DNA from: Haloferax litoreum
GTDB taxonomy: Archaea; Halobacteriota; Halobacteria; Halobacteriales; Haloferacaceae
Length of the DNA stretch: 64,000 bases
NCBI RefSeq assembly: GCF_009674605.1
Contig: NZ_WKJO01000001.1
Location: 1,116,001 to 1,180,000 of the forward strand
Direction of reading: 5' to 3'
The notes under the pieces were generated by a model. That model worked only from the letters and a program-made list of their open reading frames with translations, searched no databases and was not told the DNA's origin. Both the position numbers and the translations under genes were made by a program. Positions 59,147-64,000 of this stretch are shown piece after piece; positions within the stretch are counted from its first letter, which is position 1; the number at the start of each line of letters is the position of its first letter.

Positions 59147-60298
59147 ATGACTGAGTTCGACATCGTCGGTCCCGAGGCCATCCGCGAAGGCGTCGCGACT
59201 GACGCCTACTTCGAGCGGACCGAGGCCACCCTCCGACACGCGGGCAAGAACCCTCGCGTCGTCGCCGAGGTGACAGCGGACCAGTTCCCCGACGGGGACT
59301 TCGAGGTGTTCGCCGGTGTGAAAGACGCCGCGGCACTCCTCGAAGGACACGACGTCGACGTGGACGCCATGTTCGAGGGCCAACTGTTCGACGGCGGCCC
59401 AGTGATGCGAATCGAGGGCGACTACCTCGAATTCGCTCGCCTCGAAACCTCACTCCTCGGATTCCTCTCGCACGCCTCCGGGTGCGCGACTGCCGCACTC
59501 GAAGCGCGCGTCGCCGCGCCAGACACCCCCGTCTTGTCCTTCGGCGCGCGCCACGTTCACCCGTCTATCGCCGCGATGGTCGAACGGAGTGCGCTCGTCG
59601 CGGGCCTCGACGGCTTTTCCCACGTCGCCGCGGGCGACATCCTCGGGAAGGAAGCGTCGGGGACGATGCCGCACGCACTTCTCATCGCCTTCGGGCGCGG
59701 AAATCAGGCGGACGCCTTCCGCGCCTTCGACGACGCGGTGCCGGAAGACGTGCCGCGTGTCGCACTCTGTGACACCTACGGCGACGAGACCGAGGAAGTC
59801 CTCCGCGCAGTCGAGACGCTCGGTGACGACCTCGACAGCGTCCGACTGGACACCACCTCGTCGCGCCGCGGCGACTTCCGCCACATCGTCCGCGAGGTCC
59901 GCTGGGAACTCGACGCACGAGGACACGAGGACGTTGGTATCTTCGTCAGTGGGGGCCTCGGCCCCGCCGAACTGCGGCACCTCCACGACGTGGTCGATGG
60001 ATTCGGCGTCGGTGGGTACATCTCGAACGCCAACCCTGTCGACTTCGCACTCGACATCGTCGAAGTGAACGGCGAACCGGCGGCCAAGCGCGGCAAACTC
60101 TCCGGCGTCAAGCAAGTCTACCGCACGACCGACGGCGGACACCACGTCGGTCTGCGTGGCCGACCCGGCCCGACCGACGGCGAGTCACTGCTCGAACCGT
60201 TGATTCGTGACGGTGAAGTCGTCCGCGAGTTCGACCTCGACGCGGCGACCCGACGGACCCACGAAGACGCCGAGACAGTCGGATTCGGCGAGGAGTAG
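59147..60298 (+). CDS. pncB: Nicotinate phosphoribosyltransferase
   Basis: This is a 383-residue enzyme making nicotinate mononucleotide from nicotinate and PRPP in NAD salvage. FDIVGPEAIREGVATDAYFERTEATLRHAGKNPRVVAEVTADQF opens the archaeal-type enzyme. The conserved phosphate/PRPP-binding parts are FLSHASGCATAALEARVAA, LSFGARHVHPSIAAMVERSALVAG and LCDTYGDETEEVLRAVETLGDDLDSVRLDTTSSRRGDF near 205-245. A C-terminal zinc-ribbon-like part is absent. It lies downstream of the nicotinamidase-like gene, with the two surface proteins in between. Confidence 0.92.
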   Translation: MTEFDIVGPEAIREGVATDAYFERTEATLRHAGKNPRVVAEVTADQFPDGDFEVFAGVKDAAALLEGHDVDVDAMFEGQLFDGGPVMRIEGDYLEFARLETSLLGFLSHASGCATAALEARVAAPDTPVLSFGARHVHPSIAAMVERSALVAGLDGFSHVAAGDILGKEASGTMPHALLIAFGRGNQADAFRAFDDAVPEDVPRVALCDTYGDETEEVLRAVETLGDDLDSVRLDTTSSRRGDFRHIVREVRWELDARGHEDVGIFVSGGLGPAELRHLHDVVDGFGVGGYISNANPVDFALDIVEVNGEPAAKRGKLSGVKQVYRTTDGGHHVGLRGRPGPTDGESLLEPLIRDGEVVREFDLDAATRRTHEDAETVGFGEE

Positions 60299-60303
60299 GT
60301 TCC

Positions 60304-61329
60304 TCACCCGAGAATATCTGTAATCTCTGCAGCGATGGCGGTTCCCCGTTCCTGATAGGTTTCACTTCCCGGTTCGTACCAGAACGGCAATCCCCCGACA
60401 GACCGACCCATCGCAATCAGTCGATAGAGGTCGCGGCCGGGCATCTCCGCCGAGAACGGAAGCGGGTCGTAGAGCGCTTCTTTGACGGCACTCGTGTCGG
60501 AGGTGAATCGCGTCAGGAGGTACTCTACGTTCACTGCCGCGAATTCGGCGGGTGCTAGCTTCGCCCGTTCGAGGTCGATAACGCCCGTTACCCCATTGAG
60601 TTGTTCGGGCGGAGTGCCATCGGGACTCAGCAAGTTCTGTGGGGAGAAATCCGTGATGACGACCGACTGGGCGGGCGTCTCCGGGAGGCGGTTGGCGTTC
60701 GCACGAAGATACCTCCTCACGTCAGGGACCACCGATTGGACCGCTTCGTGTGATGGTGGGTTCGAGTACAGTTGTGCGGCGTAGTCGAGGAACCACGAGC
60801 GACAGTCGTCGTACTCTCCCACCGCACATGGCCCCTCGTGGCGTCGTTCGTGGCTTCGAATGTATCCGTATCCCGCGGCAGCGTGGTCGGGGAGTGTCGC
60901 GGATGCGCCGATGACTTCTCCGAGGAGTCGAACCGCATCTGGGTCAGTGACGCGCGCTGTATCGAGGAACCCTGCGGCGAGTTCTTCACCCGGCAGAAAC
61001 TCCATACCGATAGCCGGTGGTGTGGTCTCGTCGTCCAGTACGGCTCCGTACAGAGTCGGAACCGGAAGGTCAGTGTACGCGCCGAGCAGGCGGTATGCCG
61101 CGATGCCGGCGCGAAAGTGTGCCCGCGTCGAGTACGTCGCAAATTTCACGACCAATTTCGGTTCCGTCGAGTGGCGAGGAGTGACGAGGTACACCTCGTT
61201 GAACCCAGTAGAGACCGACTCGATGGTCCACGCGCCCGGCGGTGAATCGTCGCGTACGGGAATCGAATCGAGTTGTCGAAGGACGTGAACGACATCCGAC
61301 GGGTCGGTCGTCGAATTCTCATTTTCCAT
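60304..61329 (-). CDS. Aminoglycoside phosphotransferase-fold (APH) protein
   Basis: This is a 341-residue protein from ATG 61329, of the APH/ChoK kinase-like superfamily. IESVSTGFNEVYLVTPRHSTEPKLVVKFATYST near 28-60 is the N-lobe with the ATP-binding lysine. LPVPTLYGAVLDDETTPPAIGMEFLPGEELA is the hinge. The catalytic loop is VVITDFSPQNLLSPDG near 232, where the usual HGD histidine is replaced by threonine (ITD), and the metal-binding aspartate is in GVIDLERAKLAP near 258. Substrates of such proteins range from aminoglycosides to small metabolites; none can be chosen here. An upstream in-frame ATG at 61446 lacks conservation. Confidence 0.78.
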   Translation of the reverse strand: MENENSTTDPSDVVHVLRQLDSIPVRDDSPPGAWTIESVSTGFNEVYLVTPRHSTEPKLVVKFATYSTRAHFRAGIAAYRLLGAYTDLPVPTLYGAVLDDETTPPAIGMEFLPGEELAAGFLDTARVTDPDAVRLLGEVIGASATLPDHAAAGYGYIRSHERRHEGPCAVGEYDDCRSWFLDYAAQLYSNPPSHEAVQSVVPDVRRYLRANANRLPETPAQSVVITDFSPQNLLSPDGTPPEQLNGVTGVIDLERAKLAPAEFAAVNVEYLLTRFTSDTSAVKEALYDPLPFSAEMPGRDLYRLIAMGRSVGGLPFWYEPGSETYQERGTAIAAEITDILG

Positions 61330-61714
61330 ACTGGGCTGACTCCGTGCGTGGGGATGGTCGATGCGTGCTGGCTGTCTTCGTCGTGTGGTTGTGTTGCTCG
61401 TGTGCCATCGTGGCGTATCGTATCGATGTCGCTGTTCGGTCAGCAATCGGTACAGAACGAGTCGGTCGGTTTCGACGGCCAGCGTCTGACTGCTATCTTA
61501 CCAGCACATCAAACGTGAGCGGGTCCACCCGACGCTGTGGAGTCGTACACGCATCGGATTGACCACTCGGAACACGATTCAGTCTTAAAAAGCAACTGGT
61601 AAAAATGTGAGGGTGGAGACAGTACGCCTCACCAGCGCCGAGAAAACCGCACATGCACCGCTGTGTCTGCAAACGACGTGGCAATCAACTGTTGCGTAAA
61701 ATTGCTCGGTGAAC
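61330..61714. other. 385-bp intergenic region without a recognised gene
   Basis: It holds the upstream region of the APH gene (right to left) and the sequence beyond the AMMECR1 stop. An AT-rich stretch with TTAAAAAGCA and GGTAAAAATG lies at about 61583-61606. Small frames here have non-acidic composition and overlap several frames at once, so I see no gene. It might contain a terminator for AMMECR1 (CAATTTTACGC on the minus strand, 61705-61695). Confidence 0.5.
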
Positions 61715-62317
61715 TTACAGCGCTTCGACGCTGCCGCCGTCGTCACGCTCGCGGAAGACCTGCCCTTCGAAGAGCGTAATCATGGTGTCGTCGTCCTGCC
61801 ACGCCAGCGGCGAGAGGCCGGCCTTGCGGCAGGCGTTCGTGAGGAACTCTTCTTTCGACCAACCGAGCTCGAGTGGAAGCGTCGGGTACATCCACCCGTG
61901 GACGCCGCCGGCGTCGATGGCGACGCCGTGTTTCCCGAGTTCGATATCCGCGACAGGGTCGTTAGTCAGCGTATAACTGTTCACGATGCAGACGGAGATG
62001 TTGAGGTTCGGAAGTTCCGGTGCCTCGATTTCCGTCTGACAGGAGTCGCCGGACGATGCCTTGATGGCGGCGTCGACGATGGCGTGCCCCAGTTGGTCTT
62101 TGCCGCGATACGCCCCTGCACAGCCCCGAAGTCGACCACGCCCACGTGTCGACTTGATACGCACGAACGCCCCCGTTCGTGCGTAGAAGGCATCTCGCAT
62201 GCTGCCCGGTTGTTCCCGTTGCCCGTGAAGAACGTACGATTCGACCGATTCCCGCGCCAGTTCGACCGCCCGCGCCCCATCCTCGTAGGTGAGGTGTACG
62301 GTCTGCGCCTCGGACAT
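61715..62317 (-). CDS. AMMECR1-domain protein (TIGR00296 family)
   Basis: This is a 200-residue protein of the AMMECR1 family, widespread in archaea and eukaryotes. The conserved centre is GAFVRIKSTRGRGRLRGCAGAYRG near 53-76, with the strictly conserved LRGCAG motif. DPVADIELGKHGVAIDAGGVHGWMYPTLPLELGWSKEEFL follows. The biochemical role is unproven; in some archaea the gene sits with the radical-SAM protein AmmeMemoRadiSam, but no such neighbour is seen here. ATG 62317 is chosen because the domain begins there; an upstream ATG would add ten residues. Confidence 0.92.
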   Translation of the reverse strand: MSEAQTVHLTYEDGARAVELARESVESYVLHGQREQPGSMRDAFYARTGAFVRIKSTRGRGRLRGCAGAYRGKDQLGHAIVDAAIKASSGDSCQTEIEAPELPNLNISVCIVNSYTLTNDPVADIELGKHGVAIDAGGVHGWMYPTLPLELGWSKEEFLTNACRKAGLSPLAWQDDDTMITLFEGQVFRERDDGGSVEAL

Positions 62318-62430
62318 ATTACTATTCAAGGCCTGTGGTGACTTCAACGCTTCCCTCGAATGTTAATCGATTGTTAGGTGGGTTAATGTCCACATAAGTA
62401 CCCATATACGGGTCGTTCGACCGGACCAAT

Positions 62431-62440
62431 CGAACCGCTT
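62431..62440 (+). promoter_or_regulatory. Probable rnpB TATA element
   Basis: CCGCTTATCC at 62431-62440 lies about 29 bases before the predicted 5' end of RNase P RNA (62466). Its centre TTATCC resembles other TATA boxes in the window, such as TTTTTATCC before S6e. Confidence 0.45.
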
Positions 62441-62465
62441 ATCCGACGGACGCGGCTACAATACC

Positions 62466-62884
62466 TCGGCAGAGAGAGCCCAGTTCCCGTGCCCACTTCG
62501 GGCATGAGGAAAGTCCCCCCACCGTCTGGACAGGTGACCGGGCGCAAGCCCGGAGTCGGAGACGGCTGGCTCTGGAACAGAAACGACACCCCTCGACCCG
62601 ACCGATGATGCGCGCGCGGCGGCCACCGGTCGCCGGCGGTGCGTCCGAGGTAACTCGGTCGCACGCGAACCGACCCGTGAGGGAAGGGAGATAACCCGCG
62701 AAGGGAAGACGGTCGAGAATGGATGGAACGGTGAATCCTCACCGGTGCAAGTCCGCGCCGTGAAGGTAGTCCGGACGGCACGCTCGGGTTCACCCGACGT
62801 GCCCTCGGGTTTCGACCCGAGAAGGACGCGGACGCTTAGCCGAATGCTGGGACGAACAGAAGGGGGCTTACTCCTCTCAGCCGA
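62466..62884 (+). ncRNA. rnpB: RNase P RNA (archaeal type A)
   Basis: This is the catalytic RNA of RNase P, about 419 nucleotides, which trims tRNA 5' leaders. The closing P1 helix pairs TCGGC and AGAGAGAG (62466-62478) with CTCCTCTCAGCCGA (62871-62884). The universally conserved CR-I segment is GAGGAAAGTCC (62506-62516). GAAACGACACCCC..., the GGTAACTCGG-type loops, AAGGGAGATAACCC and ACGGTGAATCCTCACCGGTGCAAGTCCG follow the known archaeal order. The conserved CR-V segment near 62848-62870 (GGGACGAACAGAAGGGGGCTTA) is present. Exact ends could be off by a few bases. Confidence 0.93.
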
Positions 62885-62968
62885 TTTCGACCAGTGAGCG
62901 ACTGCGCTGTCTCGTCACCCGTCTGACGAGGACAAACCTTCTTGCCATCTCCCCGCCCCTGTTCGCGT

Positions 62969-64000
62969 ATGCGTGGTCTCCCGATTTTTGTCGTCCTCCT
63001 CGTGGCTCTTGCCGGGTGTACGGCACCGGTATCGCTAGACGGTGATTCGCCGACAACCGTCACTCCGACAGCGACGTCGACGCCGACGCCGGCGACACCA
63101 GTCTCGACCACCGATTCGACGGAGACCACACCAACGCCATCGACGACGGCCGAGACGACGACATCAGTATCCACCACGTCACCGCCAGCGACAGAGACGA
63201 CAGCGCCACAGACCACGACGGCGGAACCTGAGGTAGTAACGACGTACCCGCCCGCGTCGGGATATGGTCCGTGGGGGTCTGACCCGGTTATCATCGAGGT
63301 ACGTGCGCCGAACGACGGGCGAGATTACGAGACACTGGTCCGAGAGGCGACAGTGTTCTGGGAGCGAAACGACGCGCGGTACCTCGGCTACGAAGTCGAA
63401 TACGCGGTGTCGTCCGACGTTCGAAATCCCGACATCATCCTCCAGTTTTCGGACACTATCCCCGAGTGTAGTGGACAGGCCGACGCCGTCGGGTGTGCTC
63501 CCTACATAACCGATGCCAGCCAAATCGACCGCCCGGAGACGGTCTACGTCAAGACGGGATTCGGTGACGATTCGACGGTCGAAATCGTCGAACACGAGTT
63601 GGGCCACACGCTCGGCCTCGCCCACGGCGACGAACCGGCCGACCTGATGAACGCGACGGGCATCCTCTTCACGCTCCCCCGGACGGACGCGACCGAGAAG
63701 GCGTTCCCGTGGGACGACCCGGAGTTCACCGTCTACGTGAACGAATCCAACGCCAAAGACCCCGACGGAGCACGCGAGCAGGTCGGACACGCCTTCGACT
63801 ACTACGCTGCGGGTGCACCGGGAATGCCCGACAACCTCTCCTTCACCTACGTCGACGACCCCAAGGCCGCGGACGCACACATCTCGTTTTCCGACACCTC
63901 TCCGTGTGGGGCGGGGGCCGCTTCGTGTGCTGCCGTCACCGGATACGACCCCGACGGCGACGGCGCACTCGAGACCTACGACAGTTTCCGAATCGTCCTC
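62969..64000 (+). CDS. Metzincin-type zinc metallopeptidase lipoprotein, cut by window end
   Basis: This is a partial gene, 344 residues visible, open at the right edge. A signal with lipobox ALAGC (Cys17) is followed by a Thr/Pro/Ser-rich low-complexity linker (25-90). The catalytic motif HELGHTLGLAH (His209, Glu210, His213, Gly216, His219) matches the metzincin HExxHxxGxxH consensus, as in matrixins (M10). It is preceded by GDDSTVEIVE, the usual helix start. A later segment VGHAFDYYAAG shows where the substrate cleft ends. It is the third exported HExxH lipoprotein in 8 kb, but it is not a paralog of the Hvo_1808 pair. The remainder is outside the window. Confidence 0.85.
   Translation, partial: MRGLPIFVVLLVALAGCTAPVSLDGDSPTTVTPTATSTPTPATPVSTTDSTETTPTPSTTAETTTSVSTTSPPATETTAPQTTTAEPEVVTTYPPASGYGPWGSDPVIIEVRAPNDGRDYETLVREATVFWERNDARYLGYEVEYAVSSDVRNPDIILQFSDTIPECSGQADAVGCAPYITDASQIDRPETVYVKTGFGDDSTVEIVEHELGHTLGLAHGDEPADLMNATGILFTLPRTDATEKAFPWDDPEFTVYVNESNAKDPDGAREQVGHAFDYYAAGAPGMPDNLSFTYVDDPKAADAHISFSDTSPCGAGAASCAAVTGYDPDGDGALETYDSFRIVL

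Overview
The window is a stretch of haloarchaeal chromosome. The evidence is high GC content with strong G/C bias at third codon positions, very acidic predicted proteins, twin-arginine lipoprotein signals, TATA-like boxes about 25 bases before start codons (leaderless transcripts), and archaeal genes such as S6e, the archaeal RNase P RNA, bacterio-opsin-activator type (HTH-10) regulators and haloarchaea-only families. The gene content (Hvo_1808-type surface proteins, archaeal Gnd, DnaJ-ferredoxin fusion) suggests the Haloferacaceae, but the genus cannot be fixed by reading. There is no plasmid, prophage, CRISPR array or intact insertion sequence.

Layout. 1-5.0 kb: a complete branched-chain-amino-acid-type ABC transporter split into two divergent halves (livM and the binding protein leftward; livH, livG, livF rightward). 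It is followed by an HTH-10 regulator with a palindrome over its start codon and an acyl-CoA synthetase. The arms of a palindrome upstream of the synthetase recur as two half-sites in the liv divergent promoter region, which suggests one regulon for uptake and CoA activation of an organic acid. 7.7-11.3 kb: SRPBCC-like protein, zinc-ribbon protein, GNAT and a polysaccharide flippase. 11.4-16.3 kb: DoxX protein, then an iron-siderophore/cobalamin uptake operon (binding protein, an unusual FAD oxidoreductase, permease, ATPase) preceded by two DtxR-like iron boxes. 16.3-20.6 kb: FKBP isomerase, a membrane protein, and a thiol/iron-sulfur redox cluster (CcdA, thioredoxin-like lipoprotein, DnaJ-ferredoxin fusion).

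20.7-27.9 kb: the phosphate system pstS-pstC-pstA-pstB-phoU and a divergent coiled-coil gene, with three phased direct repeats between them. 28-33.2 kb: SnoaL-like protein, methyl-accepting transducer, CoA-transferase, a wHTH/MazF toxin-antitoxin pair with repeats in its promoter, and tRNA-Arg(CCG). 33.2-38.7 kb: MATE exporter, membrane-anchored ferredoxin, 6-phosphogluconate dehydrogenase, ATP-grasp protein and M29 aminopeptidase. 38.8-48.8 kb: a lipoprotein with two tandem HiPIP domains, ribosomal S6e, haloarchaeal families of unknown function, a 35-bp tandem repeat derived from a gene end, DHH phosphoesterase, three Usp-type proteins, dihydroorotase and a lipoate ligase-like protein.

48.9-64 kb: M23-like protein, second HTH-10 regulator, PfkB kinase, multi-PAS histidine kinase, thioesterase, nicotinamidase-like hydrolase and nicotinate phosphoribosyltransferase flanking two tandem HExxH surface lipoproteins, an aminoglycoside-phosphotransferase-fold protein, AMMECR1, RNase P RNA, and a metzincin-type lipoprotein cut by the window end. 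Most of this is core chromosome. The parts most worth following are the liv/acyl-CoA regulon motif, the FAD protein in the iron operon, the tandem HiPIP gene, the toxin-antitoxin operator repeats, and the tandem repeat at 40.9 kb.
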